A DNA stretch of 64,000 nucleotides from Venturia oleaginea (lineage: Eukaryota; Ascomycota; Dothideomycetes; Venturiales; Venturiaceae). Under the pieces are notes generated by a model. It saw only the letters and a program-made list of their open reading frames with translations. It was not told the DNA's origin and did not search any database. Each line of letters starts with the position of its first letter. Position 1 is the stretch's first letter. Both the position numbers and the translations under genes were made by a program. The stretch lies in assembly GCA_013176395.1 (NCBI GenBank), contig JABMLP010000005.1:310001-374000 (forward strand). Direction: 5' to 3'. Positions 36,893 to 49,181 of this stretch are shown piece after piece.

Positions 36893-37676
36893 TACCAAGG
36901 GCACAGTCACACTAATGATGGATAGCGCATATGACATGACTGGCGTGGAGTTGGTGATGTATTGGTAGTGGCAGCGATGAAATATTATTAGTGCGGTCAT
37001 TGATTAGATGATTCTGTGGTTGTCAATGTTGGTCGTGCGGGCATTGAAATCGTTAGGGTGGATCTTCGGGCAAGCCACATGACGCGCGAATTAACGTCTG
37101 AGGCATTATGAATAACACAAGTCTTATTCGCTGGGGGTTAAAGTCCAAAGCACTACGCACTCTTCTCACAAGTTGCCTCAACCTCAACTCACCTTACCTT
37201 CTCGCACAAAGATTTCCTGTTTTTGTCGGGCTTTGTTACCAGCTTCGTTCACGCGGGTCGATGCAAACACCATGAAACAACCATTGTGTCCAAGGCAGTA
37301 GATGCCAAGCGCTCTCCGTCTAGGCCTCGAAGACCGACCAAGCGGTTCTCGTGTCATCATCGATGCCGTCCTTGTTTGACCAAGTATTAGGATGTTGACA
37401 GATTCTTTCTGATATTTTCATCATTCCATGCATCTCACCAACTTAGACCACATCTGCCCTAGGAGCAGTAGCTAGGAGTATCAAGCCGAAGAAAACAGGA
37501 ATCGGAACAACAAACTAAATCTTAAACCACCCAAACAACGCTAGTTCTGACGATGAAATTAGACTTACTCCGGGTTGCCGATCTAATATAATTATCCATC
37601 ACGTGTCTCCGATATCCTCAACGCGAAGATTTTTGCTTCCCTGGACTCCATCAACCACTTCCATCGCCAACCAAAT
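36893..37676. promoter_or_regulatory. upstream region of the desaturase gene
   Basis: About 780 bp without a gene. The 120 bp before 37677 are CT/CA-rich as in fungal leaders. Confidence 0.35.
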
Positions 37677-38989
37677 ATGCAGGAGCCCAATCATGCTTCA
37701 CCTGAGAAGACCGATGGCGCTGTTCCAGATGCGCCAGTCTTCACCCCTCCGGAGTATACCATGAAGGATATACACGACGCCATTCCAGCACACTGCTTCC
37801 AACCCAGCTCTCTCCTTTCCATTGCCTACGTCGTTCGGGATTTCTTTTTTGTGTCCACTTTGGCTTTACTTGCTTGGACGACAATTCCGTATCTTCCGAA
37901 CTCGATTTCTCGCAACCTGGCTTGGATAGCTTATTCTTTCACCCAGGGTCTCTTCTTTACTGGCTTGTGGGAGTTGGCTCACGAATGTGGACACGGGGCA
38001 TTGAGTAAGAAAAGATGGGTCAACGATGTTTTGGGTTTGATTATTCATTCCTTTTTGTTCGTCCCCTTTCACTCCTGGAGAATCACGCATGCCTTCCACC
38101 ACAAAGTTACCAACAACATCGAAAAAGACATCGCCTTTGTTCCGGATGTCAAAGAGGTCTGGGTGGCCAAACGGGACTCTCGGTCGGACTTCATTGCGAA
38201 AGCCATTGACCTTGTGGAAGATGTGCCCATTTGTGTACTTGCGGAGTTGATTGGCCATCAACTAATTGCCTGGCCTACGTACCTCATCATCAACAACTTT
38301 GCTCTTGCCAGAATGGCCATTGTCCCATGGTGGAAACGAAGCCATTTCTACTTTGGCGGCGATGGACCCAACTTCAAACCGATGCACAAGAGAGACATCA
38401 TCATCTCTGACATTGGCATCGCTATGTCCGCCCTTCTTCTCTGGACTGCTGTGCGTTTTCTCGGTGGATGGAATGTGATGAAGATTTACGGTTTCCCTTA
38501 TTTGTGGACAAACCATTGGATCCGTCAGTTGTTTCTCATCTTCGATGCTAGCATCTTCTCATCCAATCCTGCCCAACCTACGTGCTCGGTCGATCTCTCC
38601 AGTTTCAACTCTAACCATTTCATCTAGTAACAATAACATTCCTCCAACATACGTCCCCAAAAATCCCGTACTACAACAACAAAACACATACGTTCCTTCG
38701 CGGCGCCCAATCCGCCATAGACCGCGATTTCGGTTTCATCGGTCGTTTCATTATGCATGGTGCCATCGAAACTCACGTGCTACACCACCATGCATCCAAA
38801 ATCCCTTTCTATCATGCCAAGGAGGCCTCGGACGCCATGGACAAGGTCATGGGAACTTACCATGTCCGTGACTTTAAAACCAACTACCTGGTCGCATTCT
38901 GGAAGGAGAGAAGAAGTTGCCGGTTCGTGGAAGAGAAAGCGGGTATGGAAGGGCAGGAGATTTACTTCTTTCCTAAGAAGGAGCAGTGA
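37677..38989 (+). CDS. membrane fatty acid desaturase (delta-12/oleate-desaturase-like)
   Basis: Di-iron ER membrane enzyme that introduces a double bond into an acyl chain, here most like the oleate (delta-12) class. Exons 37677-38523 and 38628-38989 give 402 residues. The three histidine boxes are present: HECGH at 102-106, HAFHH at 138-142, and HVLHHH in exon 2. Hydrophobic stretches (for example FFFVSTLALLAWTTIPYL, LGLIIHSFLFVPF, IGIAMSALLLWTAV) flank the boxes as in the family. The intron of 104 nt sits between NHWI and LTITFLQHTS, a region that is conserved. The N-terminus is short and polar. Regiospecificity cannot be read from sequence. Confidence 0.88.
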
Positions 38990-40424
38990 GAAAGTCCGCA
39001 AACCTTAAAGGCGGAGGTAGACGGGGAGCAGACTGAGAGCAGACGAGGAGCAGACGGGGAGCATTGGATATATTACTTAGACATGGAGAGGTTTCATTTT
39101 GTACATGTCAACAACTCTTTCTGTAATTGTATAGGGTGTCAAGGCGTTGCCGCATTTGTAGCATGATACCCGCACACAAAGACAGCGGAGCGAGAGCGTG
39201 GAGCGAGATTCTTGTAGCAATTCCGCGATTCTGTCCGGTGGTCTTAAATGGGGTGGAAGAAGCGGTGAAGATAAAAGGTATTTGCAAAAGAAAACAGAAT
39301 ATATCTTGTGGAGCCGTTTATGCAAGGGAGATGTGTAGGCCATGATGAACCTTTGAAAGACGACGCAAGGAATTGGATAATGATGTTCGTGCACAATTAC
39401 CTTCCACTTCGCAACCGAGATTTCACTATCAACCCCGTCCCAAAATCAAGTTGCAGCATGTAAAAAAAGCAAAAGTAAACCTCTCCCACCGGAAATCGAA
39501 CCCGGAACTATCATGTCGTATTGCGGGGTGCCTGATCTTGAGGGTTTGACCCTCAGTTTCTGGCGGCCTTAGATCCACAATCATGTGATTGCCAGAATCT
39601 GTCCAGGCATCTTTTGAGTTCCATCCTATGCATCCATTCAGCTCCGTATTGAAACCCTATGATAAATGTTATACCATACCATCCTACTCATGCCAAGACA
39701 CAGGTCTCATCTATGACTCATAGGTACGTCGCCACATCATTATTTTCTTCCCCCTTGCCGTTGTTTTGAGCCAATCATCTATATATACCGTACACCCCTA
39801 ATGTCGAAAAATGGAGAAGGGACGGATTGATTGGCATCTAGATGACGATACGGAGTAATAGACATTTGTATATGATAAGTCTCCTGGGCCCTAGGTCCCA
39901 GAACCCCACCCTCCTACCCAGTTCCCACCTGGCGGCTTTATCGCTCTATCCGTCGTGGAACGCTGGTAAGCAATGCTGAAGGCGAGCAAAGGTATGAATT
40001 TGATTCGTTCAGGGTTACCGTAAGCAGGTACCTGCAACAAAACTTTCACGAGGGCTTTCTCTTTCTATCGCGTGAGATACTGCTGCATTGCTGCCGCGTT
40101 CCCTGACAGTCCCACGCCCACGATTCTGTGCCAAAGTGTTGCATTAACTGTGGGAGGAGTCGAGCAAGTCCGAGTGTGCTACTTCTATGGTAGAGCTCTG
40201 GAAGTGGGGCTCAGTCAGACTCTGACGAGTAGGCTATTTTTAGACACAATCCTTACTGTGGGATTTCAAAGATGCCGCGGCCACGAAGCGGTGTAGAATA
40301 CAGCCCTCTGATTGGCTATAATTAACTATACTGCCGCATGCATCTACACCAAAAACATACCGCCACATGCATTCGCACAATACATCAATCCAACACATGT
40401 ATTACTCCATAATAACTACATATA
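38990..40424. other. intergenic, start of the relic-rich zone
   Basis: About 1.4 kb with no supported gene. A tRNA-like T-arm motif occurs on the minus strand near 39483-39510, but no complete cloverleaf. From 40300 the sequence has repeated words such as CTGATTGGCTA and ATGCATC that may be subterminal parts of the transposon that follows. Confidence 0.4.
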
Positions 40425-41388
40425 CTAACGCTGATTGGCTACAGTAATGCATGTCCGAGTATGACATGGGAAGCGTGCAGTACGAAATTGCCATGCATGC
40501 GCGAGTGGAGACTTTAGCCGGAAAAACATTGCTCTACCATCCTCATCTTTTCTCAACTTTTCCATCATTGGCTTCCCTCTTTTACGGCGCTTCTTTTCAG
40601 TTTGAACTGCAAGCCGTAGGCCCTCATTTTCTGCCTTGAGGATAGCTATATGTGTCCGTAGGCTCACCATTGAGCGCTGCAATTTGCGTACCATCCTACC
40701 ATCATTTTCTGATACTGCAGCCTCAAATATTGCTCGGATCTTTGAGACATCTCTTTCTGAGAGTGTGCTTTCATTAGATCTTGAGCTTGAAGGGCGATCC
40801 AGGTCTGGAATCTCGCTGAAATTGAGAGTAACTTTCTCTAAGACCTTTATAGGGTCAAAAGGTACAATCCCTGTCTTTTCAAAGGATCCAAGTATATTCT
40901 TTTCAGTCATCGCCTTCGTATAAGCTGCCCAAAAGATAGAAAAGAACTCTCTTTGTTATGGGCATGGCCCATGGTTGGTATAGGCTAAGAGCCTAAGCCT
41001 GATTGAGCCTAGTAAAGAGAAAGAACCTCATTGAGGTTCTCTGTTTGTAAATACCTTCACTCCTTAACTGAATTTAAACAATCTTTGGCTACGAGTATGC
41101 TGCGTCTTTCCAGCTACCGTCCCGTAATACTCTTTTTGTCATCTTGCAGAGGTCTTGGGTTTTGTGTATCCACTCCGCAAGGTAGGTTGAGTGATAGGTG
41201 GCCAAAGGTCCAAAGCAGCCTACGTCAAGTGGCTGCAATCTGTGCATAGAATGAGGTGGATAATTGACTACCAATATACGGTGTAGAATGCAGTAATTGA
41301 AGAACCTCATTGTCAGGTGACTGCCGTGGCCATCAATGTAACGTAATCCACCACCGAGCGGTACACACCACGAAAAAACAGCACACAT
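40425..41388 (-). pseudogene. truncated Fot/pogo-type DDE transposase
   Basis: Two pieces of one transposase. The 5'-most piece (41388-41089) holds the DDE_1 core with YIDGHGSHLT, LVVNYPPHSMHRLQPLDV and CFGPLA. The 3' piece (about 40950-40425) holds FFSIFWAAYTKAMTEKNILG, SFEKTGIVPFDP and a basic coiled C-terminus. Between them about 140 nt are out of frame, and the N-terminal DNA-binding half is missing. A dead relic. Confidence 0.75.
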
Positions 41389-41807
41389 AGCGAGAACTCA
41401 AATTTTGGAATTTACAGAAGTATCATCTAAAGATCATCAAAACACCTCTGCTAGTGGCCGCTCCGGCCTCTAGAGGCCATCGCACGTCCCTCAGCGTCGA
41501 TGAGATACCTCTAGAGTCGCCGTTGCGGCCACGGCAGAGCAAGCAGACGAATACATGAGCAAGCTACACGAACGATGCGTCCACCAAAGACAACAGCAAC
41601 CATCTAGTCACTATCTCCCGGCTAGTCCATCATTCCAGATGACACTGCAACGCTCCGAGTCGACGAGTCACTGCTAGAACGGCAATACCTTCAACACAAC
41701 TCAAACACCAGACGCCCGGTGTGCAACAATCGGCACCACACACCACTGCAACGACTAGACAACCTCTTCCAACGTCTTGGCAAACCGTCCTGCTACAAGC
41801 TGTTGCC

Positions 41808-42015
41808 CAGAGCCTTGAGCCTCTCCCCAAACTGTTGCCTCCCAGTTATGGCATTGGCAAGAGTAGGTGCGCGACACAGTAAGTAGTAAGGACGCATAGA
41901 AGGAGCCTATTGGCGGCAAATCCCCTCCCTGTAAGCTAGCAGACGTAGCCTTGAGCCTCTCCCCAGACTGTTGCGTCCCAGTTATGGCAGTGGCAAGAGT
42001 AGGTGCGCGATATAG
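41808..42015. repeat. direct repeat pair of about 68 bp
   Basis: AGCCTTGAGCCTCTCCCC followed by CTGTTGC and CCCAGTTATGGCA recurs 139 bp later with about four changes, each copy ending AAGAGTAGGTGCGCGA. Confidence 0.8.
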
Positions 42016-42604
42016 CAAGCAGGGAGAGCGACTAGCAGCAGATAGGCTCCGACTATAAGACGGCAGGTCTATAGCACGATCGGCGCCATACAATACGGCA
42101 GCTACCAGACAGCCTCGTCTACGGGCATACCCGGAGTATCACACCCAAGCAGCGAAATCACGACTACGATGGTTACTATTGTTTCCAGCATCAGACAACC
42201 AAGTACACTGCCGCATAGGAATCTGGTGCAAGGCAACAATCACAAGCGGAAACACATTTCGGGAACAGACAAGCCTTGAGGGATAAGGCAAAACAGACAG
42301 ACGAAGCTGAGTACTGGAGGGATACTCTAGGTAAAAGGTTAGCGAAACACGAGGTATTGCCTCTTGGGATCTATATAGCACGGATATACTAGCAGAATAA
42401 CTAGTATCGACAAGAGCCAGTGGGCATTTGGAAATACTGGTTTAGGGAAAAGAGGGAGGACGGAAGAGACAGCTGGTCTTGTTTTAGTGAACGAGGCGAA
42501 GTGGGGCGTGGTAGATTTTATGATTTATCACGTGTCGGCTGTCTGGTGAAGTCCTCCTGACCGGACATAGCTGCGTGATTAAGCGGCTGCAACCGAGTAG
42601 GAAA

Positions 42605-42628
42605 CAATCAATCAATCAATCAATCAAT
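42605..42628. repeat. (AATC)6 microsatellite
   Basis: Six perfect tetranucleotide units. Confidence 0.9.
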
Positions 42629-43586
42629 CTTTACACTGATAATTGATACACCGAACTACCTATATTAGTCACGGAATCTCCATTAGAGCTCTTAATTATA
42701 GCACTTCCCCCGTTTATCTAATTTCTCGCCGACATTTGAGGACGATAGAGTTGCAATTTTAGGCAGCGCAATTCTTGGTAGAGGGCCTAAGCAGCAGATC
42801 TTGGAGATTCAGTAGTAAACCGATCATTCAGTCATCGAATAAAAGAGATAAGGAATGGGAGACAAGATGGAGAAACCGCAAAGGGCGTAACGAGGTAAAA
42901 GATTGGCGCATAAAATCCAGTCGCAGATTCTGTCACGGAAGCGATAGAAGTAGTCGCAAAGCACGTTGACAAGTGTTCGGCCGTACTAGCTATGAGCGAG
43001 CGTGATAGAAGTCATTGGTATTATCTTTCTAAGAGTCAAGACATTGCGTGAAGAATCTAAGCACAGTGGAGGAATCGCGAGGTAGGTAAGGGATTCCTCG
43101 GTTTGTGCGCTAGAATCACGTGTATGGTAACACTCTCAGTATCACTCCGTGACAGATTCAAGGAATTAAGGGGTATCTGGCCGAGCACAGCCCCTATCGA
43201 GGCACAAACGTCGTGTATGTAGTGGTACATGTTAAACTGTGAAAGACAGATTACAGTAGTGGTAGTAAGTAGCCTGCATATTTCGGATTGGGAGAGGTCA
43301 CGGTAGGTGAATCAACCAACCGACTATACAGTCGTGTCTACTTCCAGCATCCGCTTGATTTTGCGCGCGCGCCGATTGAACATGAGCGGGTCGGCACTCT
43401 CACTGATAGCTACAGTAGCTGAATACTATGCTCTGTAAAATCCATGTGGTACATAAGGCGACCAAATAAAAACACATCTCCCTCAGCCCTCTAACAAACA
43501 GAGAGATGGAAAATTTAAAGGATTCTTAATGTTATTGTTTAAGCTGTAACACACTCTATAGTTGTAACGTCCTTCTGTTCACAATC

Positions 43587-46500
43587 TCAATATTCCTGTT
43601 GTTCGTGACGGATCAAAAGCTTGATAACCTCGGCTTGCTTATACGATTTTGCCACGGACAGCGAAGTTCTCCCTTCATTATCTTCAAATCGTTGACTTGC
43701 GCCAGCGTCCAGGAGCATTTGGACAGTTTTATGATGGCCGTGTGCCGCAGCCCAGAATAAGGGCGCTCTACCAAATACGGATTGAGCGTTCACGTCTACC
43801 GCTACCGTTTCAAGAAGTGTTTGCACTACAGCCTCATGTCCTCTCGAAGCTGCTACCCACAGTGGGGACACGCCGCGGATATTCTTCCAGTCTGGTTTTA
43901 TACCCTCTGCAATAAGTTCTTTCGCCAAGTCTGCATTTCCCTCTTTCGCCGCATTGTAAAATTGAGAGACCTTGTGCCAGTGGGACTCATGTTTATCAAG
44001 TTGGAAAAGCGACTTCAAAAGTCTAAGCACCTGCGTTTGACCGGCTGTAGCAGCCGCTTGAAGAATATCCGGAGTGACCGCAATACCCACAGTGTGAATG
44101 AGTAATTGAATAACTAGATGGCCACTTTCTTCGTTTGCAGCTGCCTCCTTTACCACCTCTTCCGTGATCTGAACGTCGTCGCCTCGTCGATCGAGAAGCA
44201 GAGCCATCACTTCTTTGCCATTCTCATTCCCTGCTGCTGCCTTCACCACCTCCTCTGTGATCTGGATGTCGTCGCCTCGTCGATCAAGAAGCAGCGCCAT
44301 CACTTCTTTGCCATTCCAGTAATTCCCTGCTGCTGCCTTCACCACCTCTTCTGTGATCTGAATGTCGTCGCCTCGTCGATCAAGAAGCAGAGCCATCACT
44401 TCTTTGCCATTACAGTAATTCCCTGCTACTGCCTTCACCACCTCTTCTGTAATTTGGATGTCGTCGCCTCGTCGATCAAGAAGCAGCGCTATCACTTTTT
44501 TGCCATTCCAGTTCCTTGCTGCTGCCCTCACCACCTCTTCTGTAATCTGGATGTCGTCGCCTCGTCGATCAAGAAGCAGCGCTATCACTTCTTTGCCATT
44601 CCCGTTCCCTGCTGCTGCCTTCAACACCTCCTCTGTGATCTGGATGTCGTCGCCTCGTCGATCAAGAAGCAGCGCCATCACTTCTTTGCCATTCCTAATA
44701 TTCCCTACTGCTGCCTTCACCACCTCCTCTGTAATCTGAATGTTGTCCCCTCGTCGATCAAGAAGCAGAGCCATCACTTCTTTGCCATTCTCATTCCCTG
44801 CTGCTGCCTTCACCACCTCCTCTGTGATCTGGATGTCGTCGCCTCGTCGATCAAAAAGCAGCGCCATCACTTCTTTGCCATTCCTAATATTCCCTACTGC
44901 TGCTTTCACCACCTCCTCTGTAATCTGAATGTTGTCGCCTCGTCGATCAAGAAGCAGAGCCATCACTTCTTTACCATTCCCGTTCCCTGCTGCTGCCTTC
45001 ACCACCTCCTCTGTGATCTGGATGTCGTCGCCTCGTCGATCAAGAAGCAGCGCCATCACTTTTTTGCCATTCCAGTTCCTTGCTGCTGCCCTCACCACCT
45101 CTTCTGTAATCTGGATGTCGTCGCCTTGTCGATCAAGAAGCAGAGCCATCACTTCTTTGCCATTACAGTAATTCCCTGCTACTGCCTTCACCACCTCCTC
45201 TGTGATCTGGATGTCGTCGCCTCGTCGATCAAGAAGCAGCGCCGTCACTTCTTTGCCATTACAGTGATTTCCTGCTACTGCCTTCACCACCTCCTCTGTG
45301 ATCTGGATGTCGTCGCCTCGTCGATCAAGAAGCAGCGCCATCACTTCTTTGCCATTCCTAATATTCCCTGCTGCTGCCTTCACCACCTCCTCTGTGATCT
45401 GGATGTCGTCGCCTCGTCGATCAAGAAGCAGCGCCATCACTTCTTTGCCATTCCAGTTCCCTGCTGCTGCCCTCACCACCTCCTCTGTGATCTGGATGTC
45501 GTCGTCTCGTCGATCAAGAAGCAGAGCTATCACTTCTTTGCCATTACAGTGGTTCCCTGCTACTGCCTTCACCACCTCCTCTGTGATCTGGATGTCGTCG
45601 CCTCGTCGATCAAGAAGCAGCGCCATCACTTCTTTGCCATCCTCATTCCCTGCTGCTGCCTTCACCACCTCCTCTGTGATCTGGATGTCGTCGCCTCGTC
45701 GATCAAGAAGCAACGCTATCACTTCTTTGCCATTCCTAATATTCCCTGCTGCTGCCTTCACCACCTCCTCTGTGATCTGGATGTCGTCGCCTCGTCGATC
45801 AAGAAGTAGCGCCATCACTTCTTTGCCATTCCAGTTCTCTGCTACTGCCTTGACCACCTCTTCTGTAATCTGGATGTCGTCGCCTCGTCGATCAAGAAGC
45901 AGCGCTATCACTTCTTTGCCATTCCCGTTCCCTGCTGCTGCCTTCACCACCTCTTCTGTGATCTGAATGTCGTCGCCTCGTCGATCAAGAAGCAGAGCCA
46001 TCACTTCTTTGCCATTCCAGTTCCCTGCTACTGCCTTCACCACCTCTTCTGTAATCTGGATGTCGTCGCCTCGTCGATCAAGAAGCAGAGCCATCACTTC
46101 TTTGCCATTCTTATTCCCTGCTGCTGCCTTCACCACCTCTTCCGTGATCTGAATGTCGTCGCCTCGTCGATCAAGAAGCAGCGCCATCACTTCTTTGCCA
46201 TCCCCATTCCCTGCTGCTGCCCTCACCACCTCCTCTGTGATCTGAATGTCGTCGCCTCGTCGATCTAGAAGCAACGCTATGGTCTTATAGCTCCCTCGCA
46301 TTGCGCACGTGTGCAGTACTTCGAAAATCTCCCTTGACTTATACCTAAGAAACTCGTCTTGCCTCTGCTTTCCATTTTCCAATACTTCAAAGAAATCATA
46401 GTAGCCGACGAGTGAGAAAAGCGGTACTGGCTCTATCCGGATACTCGAAAGAAATTGAATATGATTGTCCATGTCAAATCCAAGTTTCCGATCGTCTCTC

Positions 46501-49181
46501 GCCCAACGTAGGAAAGATTGGCTGCCTTCAGTCCCGCTGCACAGGAAAATCTGGAAAATGCTCCGTAGCCTGCCGCAAGCTCTGGACTCAACGGCCATCT
46601 GGCAATGCTTAATCCAATATAGATTCGAGTACAAACTAAGATCTCTAGGCGCAGTTGGATCAAGCAGCCTAATTTCATTTCGAGCAGTGAGCTGCCTGAT
46701 TTCTTGGTCTGGTGCATGAGAAATGACGTTCAAGAGACATATCTCCGCAGCCAATGCATGCGCAGCTGCTCTGTTAAATATGGGCTTCGTTTCCAGGAAT
46801 TCCCTCACTGATAGATGAGCAAACCGCCAGGTATCCAAGCCTTGATCATAAACCACCAAGTTAGTGCAAAGGTTTAGTATCAGATCTTTCGATACTGGCT
46901 CGTAGCCAACATTGGGAACCACAGAAACAGCTGCAAGGAACTCATCTGATGTAAGAGAACTCTGCGCACAAAGTAACCATGTCAGCACATTGCGAAATAT
47001 GACTTTAACCTTTCCTTCAGTTTTTGGCTCGAGCATGCCATATATGTCGGTGTATAGACTTTCCAACGATGGTGGATTTCGACCTAGGCTGTTGCAGATT
47101 TCGGAGTCTAAATGAAGGGAGCAAAGATATTGCAATTGTAGACTTGCCCACCTGAACCTTAGAAAATTGTTAGCGATAGTGCTACCTGATTTGGTGAGCT
47201 GAGAACCTACATTCCTGTGGATCCTTCGATCACCTTGCTAATTATAAATTCTTCCATCTGCTTTTTCGCTTGGCTATATTTGAGCAGTCTTCTCTTTTGG
47301 ATCAGTTGGCAGGTCTCGGTGCGGACAAAGGATGCGATGTCTTCTACGTTCCTTCTGGAATCAATTTCGAGATTTGGGTACGTCTCTAGCTGTGATACGA
47401 TGTCCTGGTCATCACGACTTGAGACGAAGATTTTTACTAGACCAAAAGAGTCTTGTAATATCTTCTCTAAGGCGCTGAGTAGCTCCTCCCGCTTGCCAGG
47501 ATTGCATTCATCCAGTGCGTCAATAATAATTGTCGTCATTTGATAGTGCTCGGTAAGTTGGGTGATCAGGGTACAGCTCTCCTCAACTCTCATTGGGCCA
47601 GAAGCAAAGGCCTCTGCTTCTTTCTTCTCGTAAAAGTCTGTTGTTGGCTTAAGTATAGGATTCCCTGGTTGAAGGCATGATAGTTGCCTAGCAATACTGG
47701 CCAAAATCACGGCAGGATCTGAACGTGTGGGCTCAGCACTGCTTCTAGAGCAGTAGAAGTAGACGGGTGGGGAGTTATGGCCATTTCGAAAGTGTAATAG
47801 AGCATCATCAATCACAATTGATCTACTAGTGTTAGCAATAACGGGTCTTCAAATTAAGGAGAGATTTACGCACACAAGTTTGCTCTTACCAGAGCCTGGT
47901 ATGCCATGTAGCCATAAGATGGACGAGGCGCTCTCGCCTCTCCATCTATCAAAGATGGGATCCGAAAGAAGCCAGTGTCCAGTTCCAGGAAGTACATCCT
48001 TTTTGGTCTGGTCGTGATGCTGTATATACGGCTCAGATGACAGCCATTGGATGATCTTTAAACGTTCAGAAGCTAAGAATGATGAATCAGATTTAGAACA
48101 GATTATAGTAGGCCAGAGAATACCTTCAAGCGAGTCTCGGATTTTACCGAAATCATCTCTCAGTCGCTTCAAAGGAGAATCAATCTGTGCTAATAGAGCT
48201 TTTAATTCTACATTACTGTCGGCCTGGTCCGTTCTAAAAGCTTTCAGTTCTAGATTGTTATCGGCTTGGTCTACTCTCAGAGCTCCCAATTCTGTAATAC
48301 TGTTTACTTGGTCTATTTTTGGCTTAGTAAACGATAACCGGCTATGAAAAGCACTGACCATGTCGTTCCAGAAGAGCCATAGACTCTCTAACACCTTCGT
48401 GAGCAGTAGATATGTCACTGAGAAGTTTTTCGTGGTCTGTATTAAAAAGCAGTCCACTTTTTAATATACGCTCTATTTCATCTAATCAGCTGGAGCATAA
48501 TGATATCTCTACTTTATAGAACTTACTTCCAGAGGGCTGTGCAAAGTATTGTTTTGCTTTAGAAAGATAAACGAGGATAGCGGCGTATGATTTGACCAGC
48601 GCTCGCTCAACTCCTTTAGCTACATCACATGGCGAGGAAAGGTAAAGCTTTTCGACAATAGCATAGCGAGATATCGACTCAGCGATGTCAGCCATACCTT
48701 CTACCATGAAACCGAATTTAGAAGAATCATTGACAGCAATCTGATAATGTTAAGCAAATGGGTTAGGAAATTAATGAGAACAAAAATTTACCTGCAAGAG
48801 GAAACGAACGCCAGCCCACGGGAGTGCAGCATGAACTGGATCATACTGCACTACGCAATCTCCAATTTGTTTGAAAATGTCCAGAGCCCTGATCACCTTG
48901 TCAAAAAGGTCTCGAATTATCAGTCTCACCGGTCTTCCGGGTGTATCGCCAACGTCCTTTGGTACAGTCTTGCTTTGTGGAATCGGTCAGTTTGTAAAGT
49001 TCTTCGACTACCTCGCGCCTATCCAGACGGCCAAAATCGACGTTGCGCTGATCATCTTCGCTCAGTCCTGCTTTCGCAAGAGCCCAAAGATCGGATCTGG
49101 ACCAACAAACAAATTAGCCTATGCTCAAGATCTCAGCCAAAACACATGGGAGCCGTACGTAGAAGAAAGAAGCAAGGCCAT
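43587..49181 (-). CDS. NACHT NLR (STAND) with 23 near-identical repeats and ankyrin C-terminus
   Basis: Fungal NLR-type sensor. Exons read (approximate first) 49181-49162, 49096-48792, 48740-48527, 48481-48359, 48312-48124, 48072-47874, 47822-47211 and 47157-43587; from 48740 on the joins give 1635 residues in frame. Order: N-terminal helical domain of the DUF7708-like type (PVHAALPWAGVRFLLQ); three 14-residue DQ-x-ELKA repeats; NACHT with Walker A GIPGSGKS, Walker B TIIIDALDEC and IFVSSRDD; winged-helix region (VIFRNVLTWLLCAQ); 23 units of 31-32 residues built on LLLDRRGDDIQITEEVV; then about four ankyrin repeats (SPLWVAASRGHEAVVQTLL). One apparent single-base frameshift lies at about 48917-48930, between RWRYTRKTGE and LIIRDLFDK. 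Role inferred: recognition of self/non-self; the ligand is unknown. If the shift is real the gene is a recent pseudogene or the start lies further in. Confidence 0.82.
44125..46281. repeat. 93/96-bp tandem repeat array, 23 units, in the NLR gene
   Basis: Each unit codes for 31 or 32 residues (A-LLLDRRGDDIQITEEVV-KAAA-GN-x-NGKEVM). Units are nearly identical in DNA except for a short window between the GN and GKEV codons, where they differ in both residue and length. The complementary strand has no stop across most of the array, so a 563-codon antisense frame (44118-45809) exists as a by-product. Confidence 0.95.

Larger units (their letters stand above)
41389..43586. other. relic DNA, no supported gene
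   Basis: About 2.2 kb with many stops on all frames. It holds a pair of direct repeats (41808-41876 and 41947-42015) and an (AATC)n microsatellite near 42605-42628. Nothing else recognised. Confidence 0.45.

Noticed and set aside
39483..39545. tRNA gene on the minus strand (GGTTCGATTTCC T-arm-like word)
   Set aside because: No matching acceptor stem or anticodon arm within 75-90 nt; at most a tRNA-derived remnant.
44118..45809. Real plus-strand gene of 563 codons
   Set aside because: Entirely antisense to the in-frame NLR repeats and made only of their complement.
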